The translations under genes were made by a program, and so were the position numbers. From assembly GCA_027943335.1 (NCBI GenBank), contig BSBK01007732.1, forward strand, positions 1-64,000: a stretch of DNA of 64,000 bases. Direction: 5' to 3'. The stretch's first letter is position 1; the number at the start of each line of letters is the position of its first letter. The stretch comes from Chamaecyparis obtusa (taxonomy: Eukaryota; Streptophyta; Pinopsida; Cupressales; Cupressaceae). The notes below the pieces were generated by a model. The model saw only the letters and a program-made list of their open reading frames with translations, had not been told where the DNA came from and did not search any database. Shown here one piece after another: positions 21,701 through 33,596 of this stretch.

Positions 21701-23024
21701 TAATGTATGGTAAGGGGTCCTAATGGGTCACAAGGGGTCTTAAGGGGTCTTATGAAACAAAAAGGTGTCCTTGGACCTATTAAGATAGCTTACAACCCCT
21801 TATGATACATTATTTTATGGTAAGGGGTCTTAAGAGGTTTTAAGGAGTTTTAAGACACATTAATGTGTCCTAGAACCCCCTAACACACCTTATGACCCTT
21901 TAGTTTCCCTTACAATAAATATTAGGAGTCTTAAGGGGTGTTAAGGGTTCCTAAGACACATTAATGTGTTATCGGATCCCTTATGGTCTCTTAAGAGCCC
22001 TTAGGACCCATTACCATACACTAATGTATGGGAAGGGGTCCTAAGGGACGTTAAGGGTCCTAGAACACATTAATGTCCTAAAGGGACCTAAGGACCCCTT
22101 ACCCCTTAACATTCCTTAAAAACCCTAAGAGTATGGTAAGAGGTCCTAAAGGGACCTAAGGAGTCATATGGGGTTGTAGGACACATTAATGTCTCCTAGG
22201 ACCCCTTGTGACCTCTTACTATCCGTTAGGATATCTTACTATATACTAATGTATTGTAAGGGGTCCTAAAGGGACATAAGGTGTGTTAAGGGATTAGGAC
22301 ACATTAATGTGTTCTTTGATCCCTCATGACTCCTTATGACCATCTAGGAGCCCTTAACATACATATTAGGGGTCATAAGGGGTGTTAAGGGTCCTAGGAC
22401 ACATTAATGTGTCCTAGGAACTCTTATGACCTCTTACAACTCCTTAGGACCCCTTACCATAAATTTGTGTATGGTAGGAGGTTGCAAGGTGTGTTAAGGG
22501 GTCTTAGGATGCATTAATGTACCCTAGAACCCATTTAGATATCTTAGGACCCCTTTGGACCCCTTACCATACATTATTGTATGGTAAGGGGTAGTAAGGG
22601 GTCTTAAGAGGTCACAAGTGGTCGTAGGACACATTAATATGTCTAAGGACCCCTCAAGACCTCTCACACCCTTTAGGATCCCTTACCATACATATTAGGA
22701 GTTGTAAGGGGTGTTAAGAGGTCCTAGAAAACATTAATGTGTTCCAACACCCTTATGAGCTCTTACAACCCCTTTGAAACCCTTACCATACATTGGTGTA
22801 TGGTAAGCTGTCCTAATGGGTCTTAAGGGCTCCTAAGACACATTAAGTGGTAGAAAGGGGACTTAGGATACCTTGTGACCTCTTATGAATCCTTACAATA
22901 CAATAATATATGGTGATGTGTCCTAATGGGTTATAAGCCACATTAATGTGTCTTAGGACCCCTTGAGACCCCTTACCATATATTAGTGTATGGTAGGGGG
23001 TCGTACGGGGTCTTAAGGGATCCT
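18771..23024. repeat. Satellite-like array of ~100-bp units built from two alternating palindromes
   Basis: By my count about 40 diverged units occupy 4.25 kb, on average ~104 bp apart. Each unit has palindrome P1 (CCTTACCATACA, a 4-base centre, then its complement) and palindrome P2 (TCCTAGGACACATT followed by its complement). They are linked by decamer-like spacers, TAAGGGGTCC on one side and its complement GGACCCCTTA on the other. The array therefore reads almost the same on both strands, unlike ordinary head-to-tail satellites. Some P1 sites are replaced by a half-palindrome (CCCTAAGATGTATGGTAAGG and its complement). No long open frame, tRNA or known element is visible. It may be a minisatellite or the interior of an unknown element. 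Confidence 0.9.
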
Positions 23025-25965
23025 GTTATCATATTTTTACTCATCTTTGGAGACCTAATTACTAAATGAGACTATTGTACCCTAGTTTATATTATTAGGT
23101 GATCTTTCTTAAGTTTGTGTTCATTTCATAATAAGATACATGAAAAGGAAAAGAAATGATCTACATATAAAAGCATTACATGTACATGTGTCGATGTCTT
23201 AAATGTGTTGTACAAAAGGAAAATAATTAAGAAGACCATTTACCTTAGCTCACACAAATCATGAGCACAGCCATTTTCAAAATTACATGAATGAGTACAG
23301 ACATACATGAAATAAACATAAATATAGGGTAGTACCATACATTTCCTGGTAGTGGAACATTGATCCAATTCTTTCCAGTGTGCTCCTGTCATCCAGAACC
23401 TGCAAAAAGAAGAGAGAAAAAGGTGGGGTTAGATCCAATGGATCTAAGAAATGTATGGTACCATAATATTTAAAAGCATGCATATATGCACTCAGTCATA
23501 CACCTCTAGGAAGGGCTATGCTGTAGGGAATGTGCACTAAAGGTGCTGCAGGAATGAAAAAGAGATACCATGTTTTCACTAACTTGTTTGTTCCATGTGC
23601 AGATACAGAAAAAGATGATTCCCTATTGTTTACCTCAATCAGAGAATCAAAGTACAGAGAGGATGGTACTAAAAGACCATCCTCAAAGTATGATGACTGT
23701 TTGTACAACAACAATCCAAAGGTGTTGGAATCTAGATGAATGATGTTTCCCTATGATGTGGGCTCTATCGGGAAAACATCAGGGTTCCTCAGTAAAGACC
23801 ACATCATAAGCCAAGAGCACCCATGATCACCTCAAGAGAGGCAACTAGATGGAGTAGTGTCAGTGGAACATTTAGGGATCACAAGGGCAGAACAATGAAG
23901 CATAAAAAGGGGGCTTGTAGAGTACATCAAATCATAACATCAAATGGATCTCAAACATGGTGCAGTAAAATAGTTGCAGTGAATATTGTACAATCAGAAA
24001 ATGGGCATGAAATGGGGCACCATGAGATTTATGTAGCACAAGGTGATAAAATATACTTCCAAAATAGGGTAGAGGGATCAATGCATTAAGGAGTGGCATC
24101 AACCTTAAGGAACCAAGGCCAATCAAAGTGGAAAATATTCATAACAGGCAGTGGGTCGAGTGAGAAAATAATGAACACCAATGTTTCAAGTATGACTAGC
24201 CACAATGCATGATGCTAATGAATTATGATCATTATAGCAAAGTGACAATGCATTAAGGAGGAACTATGCCAAAAAGTGAACAATAAACAACATGGATCAA
24301 ACAAAACCTGGTGGGCATGACAATCAAGCAGTGATCATCAAAAAATGTAACATGGTAAGCTCATAGGCCCCTTGGTTAGAGAGATTAGTCATGCTCACGG
24401 GCTATATGAAGTACAAGCTACAATAGGTTATATGTATACATCCAAGCAATGAGCACACCATATGAAACAACAAAAGAAGAAACAATGTCATAGATCCTTC
24501 ATGGTGCCCTCGCCAAAAAGGGAAAAATATTAAAAAATAAAGCACAAAGGGGACAGTGCCGAGCATGCAACAAGCCTTCAATCTCATGGTGTCGACTCAC
24601 AATCCAAAGATAGAGATAGCCAGTGAGTTCATATGTGATACATGCCAAGACCAAGGATGCATGGGCCTTAAAAAATTCAAAGAAATGAATGTGTCATTAC
24701 AAAATACAATACAGAAGGATTTAAAACAAGTTTAAACAATAAGCTCATAAACATTTCAACATGTAATGGCAATAGCATGCCTTTAGATCATGTGGGCTTC
24801 AAAGATAAGATTGACTCAAATAAAAGATGTCCTCTTCCAAAGTTCATGAGCTCAAACTCATGGGTCACTAAGTACAAAACAGTGACCAACAATATGAAAG
24901 CATGAATACTACTAGCATTAAACACACAACAAAATAAATGAGCACGTCATAGTAACAACACCAGAATAGCCTAGGGCACATGCTGAGAAAGGCAATAGAC
25001 AAGTTTGGTGCCAAATTATATGCCTCAAGAATCTCATAAAGCAGTGACACTCTAGCTCACAGGCAATATGCCATCAACAAAGGGTGCCCTATGCAGGCTT
25101 CATGAGAAATGAACCGAGATAGTAAAAATCATAAACATATACAACATGAGCATGTTCGTAGGCCCTCATTCAAGATGCATAACTAGTCATCAAGATTGAA
25201 TGAGAATGAATTTTAAAATGCAATAGTTCATAGGCCCTTGCAAACACAAAAAGATCATTCACATGATACCATGCACTTGGGAAATGTATCCCAAGTGAGC
25301 ATTCGAGTTCACTAAACTGCATGCCAATAGATTAGGGTACCTCATGAATGGATGAAAATGTAGAGTAATGACTAAACATAGTGAACATAATAGGCAATAC
25401 AAAGGAGGTTACCCATGCTCACATTTTCTTCTCCTTCAAGGCAATATCAGACAAATGTCGCAATGAGTAGCTCACAGTCTATCCATCAGCAAAACAAAGA
25501 ATATACTATCATGTGCCCCAAAAATTACCAGGGATAGCACTTATGATGCCATTATCCCAAAATGAGAATGTAGAGATTAAATCTACAACAAAATAATAGA
25601 GAGATGAAACCATTTTTCGATCTATGCTATCACAATGGTGAAGATAATATTAAAGCATGATCCCATGAAATAAAAATACATGAAATGAGAAAACTTTTGA
25701 TGCCCTAGATTCACAGCTGGCATATATTAAGCTATGAAATCTCATCAAAAAACATACAACAAAATGCCCTAGCAGAGAACACCACAATCATGCCCTAGTT
25801 TTGGCATGATGATAGTCAAATGTACAGAGGTGATTCAAATGGAAACTGAGAATGCCTACCCCAGAGTCATTTTGCTATGTCAAAAGGCTTTGAAAGATTG
25901 CAACTTCCCAAATCGAGCCTCAGTTTATGATGCAAGAGTCAGTGCAAATGGAAACTTCCCCATCT
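23025..25965. other. Unassigned, probably retroelement-derived non-coding DNA
   Basis: No protein domain is recognised in six frames. A segment near 24179 (CCAATGTTTCAAGTATGACT) resembles 44849 in the 3' untranslated part of element D (CCAATGTTTCAAGTAAGACT). That suggests the stretch is the long untranslated interior of a related gypsy element. There is no LTR pair within the window to confirm this. Confidence 0.35.
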
Positions 25966-27133
25966 TGTTGGCAGTGAAGTGCTGATGCCTTGGGAATCTT
26001 CCATATTTTCTTGGATCGGTCCCTCAAAACATTTAATCATATGCTTTCCCCCTTTTTTTAAGAAAATTGGGTTGAGGGTTTTAATTAATGTTTTAATTTT
26101 ATGCTAGGTTCCATTTTTATGATAGGTGGATTTGATTAAAGAATTAAATGTTTTCAAGTATGTTTTTCCCTTTTTATATAGGGTTGAGAACTATTTTAAC
26201 ATATAAATCCACATTGGGGAGTAATTAATTATTTCAAAGTAAAGTCATTGCTTTTTTTCATTGTAATTTCTGACAATGGTATTTTTATAAACCATTGTCA
26301 GAATGTTATTTTTAGAGAATGACTTGGTGGGGATAGGGTGGTCTTTTGACCACCTTGCTTAGGATTCTCATTTTTCCATTACCCCTATAAACTCAGGAAT
26401 CTAACATCTGGGTTTAAGAGGCATCTTCATGGGCCTATTTGGAGAGTTTTCCATTTTTAGGATGTTGAGGAGGTTTCAATGCAAATTCCTAGGTTTAGTT
26501 ATATACCTCTCACTTATGTGATTGAGGTTAGTTCTTCATTCTCTCTTTCTTGGAGTGAATGCGTGTAGCTCTAGAGAAGCAGATTGATGTACTTGGCTCC
26601 TTTCATTGAAAATAAAGTAGTATTCCTTCTCATCCCTATTATTTTTTGAGTTTTTCTATTTGAAATTCATGTCAAAGTTATCATGATTTTTTTTATCCTT
26701 TACTTTTCATGTGTGTCCAATTGAATGATCAAGGAAGTGTTATGTTATTATTGTCTTAACATGTGTACAATTTGGGCTTTAAGTTGTGGAAGTTTCTCTC
26801 TTCTTTAATTCAAGTACCTCTTTATTTCAAAATATCATGGAAATAGGGTCAGGTTATGAATCACAAAGTTTTCAAGTGTCATTGTGAGTGTTGCTTCACT
26901 CTGTGGATCTTTCAAGTTTGGTGAATCACCTAGTTTTAGTTTCAATTTCATGCACTCTCTCTCCATTTTCCTTCAAAGTTCAGTTAAGTTTCAGGTGATT
27001 CAGGGAAAATTCATCCCCTAATTCAGAGGTCTACTTTCTGATAGGTTACCCATAGCCCAAAAATAGTCTCATCTTTCATGGGATTGGTAAGTCCTACACT
27101 TAGCCATACTCGGGTGTAATCTCTAGTGACAAC
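25966..27133 (+). repeat. Element F 5' LTR (inferred)
   Basis: The block begins TGTTGGCAGTG and ends GTGACAACA, so it has TG...CA termini with short inverted repeats TGTTG/CAACA. TTTTTGGTAGGCCTAGTGGG follows at once and has the position and look of a gypsy primer binding site, though I cannot name the tRNA. A gag-like decayed frame follows downstream. The partner LTR would lie beyond the right end of the window, so the call is unverified. Confidence 0.5.
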
Positions 27134-27389
27134 AGTTTTTGGTAGGCCTAGTGGGACTGATGATTCTCATCATTCACTAAGATTTTGTTGTGATCCTTAG
27201 TGCAATCAACCTTTAGAGGTAGTTTTTTTCAAACACCATGGTGAGTCTGAGAAAAATCTACTAGTTTAAGCAGTCCTAGTGCTAGAAAGTTTCATAAAAT
27301 ACCCCTTTCACTAGCTCATTTGATGAGTAAGCCTGTCAATTCATAATCCATATTCTCCCTATCACCCCCCATATCATGAGAAAGCTACC

Positions 27390-28338
27390 CATGTCCCATC
27401 ATTTATGCCATATCAAGCTAGCCAAGTAGCAATATATAGCCAAAATGGCCCACCAATAGCAAGTTACCAGCATGCACCACTATACCCTCCCACCCAGCAT
27501 CAAGCATCTTGGCAACATTCCTATGAACCACCCTATGAGGGTCACCATTACAATCCTTAGAATCACTCCTACCCCACTTCAAATACAAACTCTAATGATT
27601 GCTTGGAAAATTTTTGAGACGAAATGAGCTCTTTCATGAAAGACTATGCAAAGATGAGGGCTTAGAAAGAAGAGATCTCAAGGCAGTATATGGAGGTGGT
27701 GACCTTTTCAAGGTAAATTGAGAGCCATATAGTAATTCATGAGTAGAACCTTGAAGATAAGAACCATTTGATCTTGACACAAGAGAAGGTTTATGAGAAA
27801 AATCTTGAGGATCATCAGAAATTAATAAGGGCCATCTATCTTACAGCTACAAAAACTAAGAAGGATCTCTGAAAAGAGTTAGCAGAAAATGATGAATTTC
27901 ATGATCATGAGAAAAAGACACTTGCTAGATAGATTGTAGAAAAGGATCAGTTGATTAAGAATCTTTTGACACAAGCACCAAGGCAAGGAGATCAAGAAGA
28001 CATCACTACCCTAATGCAAGAAATCTCACTAGACCCACTAGAGGGCAATAAAAACTTAATGCAGTCTTGGAGATCTTCATGGACCATGTATCCAGGTTTC
28101 AAGATGCTAACTCTTCTTAAGGAGGAGATGTAGGAGGAGATGCCTCATGATGGTGAAGAGGACCTAGAGGCTTTGCAGACCAGACAGGAGACTCACAAGA
28201 TTCAAATCCCAAATTTCTTGCCTGGTAAGTCCACTAGCACTTCTATTGAAATTCCAAGTTTTAGGATTTCTCCTTTAGTTCAAAATCCTAGTCAACAGGA
28301 ACCTAACCTCCATACATTTTTAGAGCATATTCATGACC
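27390..28338 (+). pseudogene. Element F gag-like ORF, left part, decayed
   Basis: From about 27395 a Pro/Gln/His/Tyr-rich segment (including SYQHAPLYPPTQHQASWQHS) leads into a charged coiled-coil region (about 27600-28130). A further segment follows with IQIPNFLPGKSTSTSIEIPS and HTFLEHIHDLF. The frame is broken by at least six stops, largely TAG. The composition is that of a Ty3/gypsy gag N-terminal region. The reading is cut at 28338-28343 by the left end of element B, and a similar acidic frame reappears on the far side of B at 62711. Confidence 0.5.
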
Positions 28339-28342
28339 TTTT

Positions 28343-28765
28343 TGGTTCCCCTTCTCTTTCTAGTTGCAGCTTTACACTATGATAGACAAACTAGTGGCAC
28401 TGACTCTATCACCACTCCAAAGTTTGCGAGGAAAAGGGCCAACTAACAAGGGTCAACAAGGATCCTCCTACACTTTGAGCTTGGATGCTCAGGTAGGTGT
28501 ACCTTTGACTCACTTCTTCAAAGGAGTCACAAAACATTATACAACTATACCCCTTATAAATTGGTTTTAAAGATTTTATCATTTAAGTGTGTGATTGATG
28601 ATGATGGACTGCTTCTAGAGAATGGATCAGTGCCTTAACCTATGGCATAGAGTCACTCAATAATATATATCAACTAAAATTTTTAACTCAAACACTCTTG
28701 AACTTAGAATAAGTTCTTTTTCTATTATCCCTCTCACTCCCAAACCTGATCCTCAAATTCCTATC
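28343..28765 (-). repeat. Element B 3' LTR, distal segment
   Basis: This segment matches 60239-60660 of the 5' LTR closely, including TGGTTCCCCTTCTCTTTC at the edge and the block around 28380-28570. It breaks off at CTATC, the duplicated target of element C, and the LTR resumes at 35263. Confidence 0.85.
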
Positions 28766-30432
28766 TGAATAGATGTAATTTGGAATCACCTCTATTTGTG
28801 TAAGTGCATGGGGAAAATGTAAGATTTACTCCTAAATCCAAATTCCCAAAAGAGAGATCCAATTTGATCAACCAAGAGGTTAATATACAATCAAATCAAT
28901 CTATGAAGAATATGAAAAAGATAGAGAAACCCTATACTTCCCTATAGTTGGATTAAGCTTGAAATCTAAAATAATTGAATTGCAAATACTAACCTTGAAT
29001 TAGGGCAGATCTGGAAAATACTAAATTCTGGCTTCTGTATGAACTTTCTAAAGATTTTGTCACTTGCTCTAGACTAGAAATGCTGAGGCGGACAAAACCC
29101 AAAAATCTTTTCTCCAAATTCACACAGGTCAACTTTGACCTTTTAAAAGGTCAAAGACCACATTATTTATTTGAAGTCTGATTCCAATTATGTTCATAGA
29201 TCCTGGAAGATTGCCGAAAAGGGTATCCAAATTCACTCTCAGATCTGATATTCCACACTTGTGTCTGCAAGCAAAATGGTTTTGTTGTTTGTTTTGGGGG
29301 GTTTGCCTTGGTCAAACCCTAGTTTGGAATCATCCTTAATATTGAAATTGAAATAGGAGAATGCTACCAAGTAGTAGAAATGAATCTAACAATGAAGCTA
29401 TGCAATTCAATAGATATGCTAATGTATTTGGAATGTAATCAAATATATTGATATGAAAACTTGAACATAATCAAACCTCCATGATTGTATGCTTGAAATC
29501 CCCATTGAGGAAACAATGATATGGATCTTGAAGATGAACAAAGGATCTTTGAAGGAAGATCACACCACCATGGTGGCTAGATCTAGGGTTTGAAGGATAG
29601 ATCTTGAATGCTTGAGCCAAATCCATTCAATAGCTTGAATGCTTTAAATCCTTGATCTTCAATGGAGAACTTGGATGAAGAAGAAGACTCGAATACTTGA
29701 ATGAATGCTTTCTTGATCACCTTGAGAGCTTGAGAGCTTGAGCTTGATAACTTGATGTGAAAATGAGAGAGGAAGGCCTCCTTTTATAGTGATCTAGGGC
29801 ACACTCCTCTAGATGGGCCACCTTGAAGAATTAAATCAAAATTAGGCCCTCACCTTTAGAAAATATACATTGATTAAATACCATTAAAGGATTTACCATT
29901 TCAGAGCCTGAAATAGCCGACCCGGAGGCGGAGAAAAAACTTTCCCGAAAGCCAAATTAGCAGGAATTAACAATTTGAAATCCTAGTGGGAAGAGGTCAA
30001 GGTCAAGGTCAACCCTGACCTAGTCATGATCAAGGTTGACCTTGACCTAGTCAGGGTTGAGGTCGACTTTGACCTCAAACCCTAACTTTGTTAGGATTCT
30101 GCAATAGGAGTTCCAAGGGTGCCAAAAACTTAGAAATTGATGTTTGATCGGGACCTAGTGTCTGGAATAGATAGAAAATCCTCAAAATGATGTGATGATG
30201 GACTAGGAGGTCTCATTTCTAAATCCTACCTAGATAATAGAGCCATGGAAAGAGGAAAATTAGGAAATTCCTTAAGACCTTAACCCTAATTTCACCTAGA
30301 ATGCAGAAATCAAGTGCAGAGAAGAAGTGGAAGAGAAGGGAGAATGCAAAGATGCCAATCATGACCCTAAACCACTTAGTTGGAGGGATAAATTCTCTTA
30401 ACATGGAAGTGCTTCCATTTTGAGATGATACA
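28766..30432 (-). repeat. Element C 3' LTR
   Basis: On the plus strand it begins TGAATAGATGTAATTTGG and ends GATGATACA, with TG...CA ends. It is paired with 33597-35262. It contains a 24-bp perfect palindrome at 29132-29155, a TATA (coding strand TATAAAAG) at 29781-29788 and a cluster of TTGAC/GTCAA sites at about 29995-30080. Confidence 0.92.
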
Positions 30433-32432
30433 TTAAGCCCCCACTTTAGCAAGAGTATGGATTCAATGCAAACTCTTGGTAAAGGAGAAGAGAGAAGAGA
30501 TCCCAGTGGATTCAAAATGAGATAAAATAACACTTAGTTGAAGACATAAGCCCCCAGACCAAGGATTCTAACTCAACATACATACATGAGAGTATAAAAA
30601 AGAACAAGGGTTAGTACTAAACAACCCAAATCAATTAGCATAAGAAACCTTGCTAAGAAATATTTCTCATACCAATATCATATTTGGAAAGCTATCATAA
30701 CAACATAAATGATTACATAAGAAAGACAAGAGCAACACTATAAACAACATAGCTTCATGATCCAGTCCTACTAGCATGAAAATGAAAAGAGAGAAAAGAG
30801 AAAGTGATTACCTCGCCCAGTAAGATGCCTAAATTACCATGAATCACCCTAGAGGGAGAGCCCAACAAGTTCACCCATAAACTATGCTTGCAATTGTAAT
30901 GCATCTTCTGAAAACTTCTGGAATATCCATAGATCCACCTTCTTGTATCACTATGAATACAAAATGCATGTCTCCTCAGGATTTAGCAACTTATGTGCGT
31001 TACCTTCAGAAGATTTAGCATATGAATGTGTGTCTTTTCAGGATTTAGCAACTTATGTCCATTACCTTCCAAGATTTAGCATATAAAAATAAAAAACTAT
31101 AGTACAAGGGAGGCCCTATATATGCCCCCCTCCTTAATATGGTAAAAACATACTATTTTTTCATGTTAAGGAAAGAAAGAACAAGGATAAAGCCTTCTTC
31201 AACATCAAGACAATATCCATAGACAACACCCAGTCCTAGCCAAGAAGGCCACAACTCCTTATGAGGCTGTGGAAGGGATGAATGTAAAAGATATCATGCA
31301 AGAAGTGAAAAGAAAGTAACCCTTAATGAGGGATAGCACACTGTTTAGTTTCCAAGATGAGAGATGTATCAACCATGGAAACCCAATGTCAAACAACAAA
31401 TAAGGTTTGTATAAAGGACATAGGTCCTCAAATGCAAACCATAATTTTCATGTATGATTGGATATCACATAGTAGATAAATATTGTTTAACCAAGGAAAG
31501 AGGTGAATCCCTAGAAAAGAAGAGAATACCAGATGAAATAACAATGGATAGATTTGAATAAGATATAAAATCATACCAAGCCTCCAAGGCTAAAGTACTT
31601 CTACCAAACTCACAACCTGTATTTGTGACTCCATGTGTGAATGTTTGAAAAAAAGAAGGATAAGGTATCTTTTCCCCCCAAGTGTAGGAACAAAGATGGA
31701 AGAGGATACCTACTTCACAAAGCAAGGAGATATCCTGCTTACAATAATGTATAGTATATCCTTAGCAAGAGATATTGACCCATACATCCAAGAGTATAGA
31801 TAATTGTGAAAAGGATATGTCACTTATGGAAAAGGATCCTCAAGGAAAAAGATCTTATTGCCAAGACCCCCACAAAAGAGGAGTGCATGTAAATAAGATA
31901 TCATCTTTCAAAAGGCGGGAATAAAGATTCAACCATTAAGCCCCCGGTGAAGAAGAGAAAGAGGAATCTTTGGAATGAGGGAAACAAATCTAACACTAAA
32001 GCAAGGGTGAGAGTTTATAAAGAACATAATTTGCAACATAGAGAAGAAGTGACGACCTAGGACAACAACTTCTCATGTAAGAAGGTTATCCATAGTCAAA
32101 ATATCTATGAATATGATGAAATAATATTGCAATATAAACAAATACCACTAAGCTAAGGGAAGAAGTTCCCTTAGACAAAGAGAAGGAATAACCTTTCCCC
32201 CCTCAAGGGATGAAAGACAAGGGATATTTTTACAAAAAACATGTCCTAGAAAAGATTTCCTAAGAAGAAAATATAATTCCTAGGAATGGATAAAAACATC
32301 ATGTAAGATTATGGAAGAAGGAAACATGAAGAATACCAATTAAATCTTAATAAAAAGACCTAATGGATCCAAAAAGACTGGATAAAATTATGCCTCTTGC
32401 CTCCCAGTCATGAGAAAAGAGGATAGGAACAT
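30433..32432 (-). other. Element C 3' untranslated interior with polypurine tract
   Basis: About 2 kb without a plausible protein lies between the ORF and the 3' LTR. The polypurine tract is at 30433-30447 (coding strand AAAGTGGGGGCTTAA). The purine-rich plus strand and the many short GGGGG or CCCCC runs resemble the untranslated 3' region of element D. Confidence 0.6.
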
Positions 32433-33455
32433 TTACTCGATCTCTAATGGAGGGAAATCCCCTATATTAAAATTATGAAGAAGTTGTAAGACTGAGCAAA
32501 AAAAAGGTATAATTCCTTGTGTAGCCCTATCCCTAACATATAATTTGAAGTGGTTACAACTCGAAAGCATATGAGTATTACGATAGTGGAAAGGACATTT
32601 ACATTTGTACAAAGTATCAATACGCATAGGTCTAAATATTTCCTTCTTAGAATTCATTAGCTCCACATATACTGTCTTAGAAATTTCTTGACGAGTGTTA
32701 GGATTATCCATTAGAGGTGTAGAGAGATGAGCATTAAGGGTAGGATGAAGATCCACACCACTTAACTCAACTTGAGATTTAGAAGTTCTGAGACCACTCT
32801 TATCCGGTTTAGGAAGTATGTTAATGGGAAACTTAATACCATGCTTATTAACTCCTAACCCTAAATTGTTATACCCTTGTTTAGTCACCATATTATATCC
32901 AATAGTGTACATATCATGCAAAGCTTCTACAGGAGGTGATTGTTTATCATGTTCATGAGTAAAGGTCATATAAGGTGGGATAATATGTTTGGAAGAAGTT
33001 TCTTTACCCTTTCCTTTAAGATCATCATGATTAGGAGGAGAAGGTAAATCAAAGATATCTTGCACATCCACATCCTACACTATAGCTTGAATCCCATCAT
33101 AAGTAGGGGAAGAGCGAGGATTAACAGATGGAGAATCAGGTATTAGAATAGGAAGATTAGGATGAAGAGTAGGATGAAGATTAGGAAGATTAGGAGATGG
33201 TGTATCATCTACCAAATTCTTCACATAATCCAAAAGATGAATAAGGCTACCACATAAATCCCTAAGAAAAGTTTTAAATGTAGGTAGACTAGTATCAATC
33301 AACTTCACAAAAGCATAAGCAAGAGCAAAGTGAAGGGTCATCAATGTTAAGAAATGAATAATACCCTCATAAACATCATATGCATTATAAATAGATGCTA
33401 GAAGAAGAGTAATAACAAACATGATTATGCACCAAAACATCTTAACAATCTTCAT
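32433..33455 (-). pseudogene. Element C ORF: membrane-segment + Pro-rich + G-patch-like + zinc-finger protein with one in-frame TAG
   Basis: Starting at 33455, residues ~7-24 (FWCIIMFVITLLLASIYN) and ~34-52 (FLTLMTLHFALAYAFVKLI) are hydrophobic enough to be membrane helices. A Pro/Asn/Leu-rich linker follows, then TAG at 33075-33077. In the same frame to 32433 comes GYNNLGLGVNKHGI, which resembles a G-patch. A CX3HX4HX4C-like segment (CPFHYRNTHMLSSC followed by NHFKLYVRD) resembles the zinc finger of Ty3/gypsy gag. The full frame is about 340 residues. No gag core, protease or RT is seen. Membrane helices at the N-terminus of a gag-like protein are unusual. The domain calls are by eye, and the single TAG may be decay. 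Confidence 0.6.
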
Positions 33456-33596
33456 GATAAATAAAAATGCAAGAAATATGTTTTTGTATTTTATTCACTA
33501 TATAGATTTTTTTGAATTTTTGAAGTATAGATGCAAGAGAAAAATGTAAATCTAACACCAAAAAGAAAGAGAGTAAGCTAGCCGAGTTCATAAAAA

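Noticed and set aside
18771..23024. CRISPR-like array
   Set aside because: The spacing is irregular, there are no unique spacers between constant repeats, and the surroundings are clearly plant nuclear DNA.
18771..23024. Interstitial telomeric repeat
   Set aside because: The AAGGGG decamers superficially recall plant telomere sequence (TTTAGGG), but that heptamer is not repeated here and the unit is a dyad.
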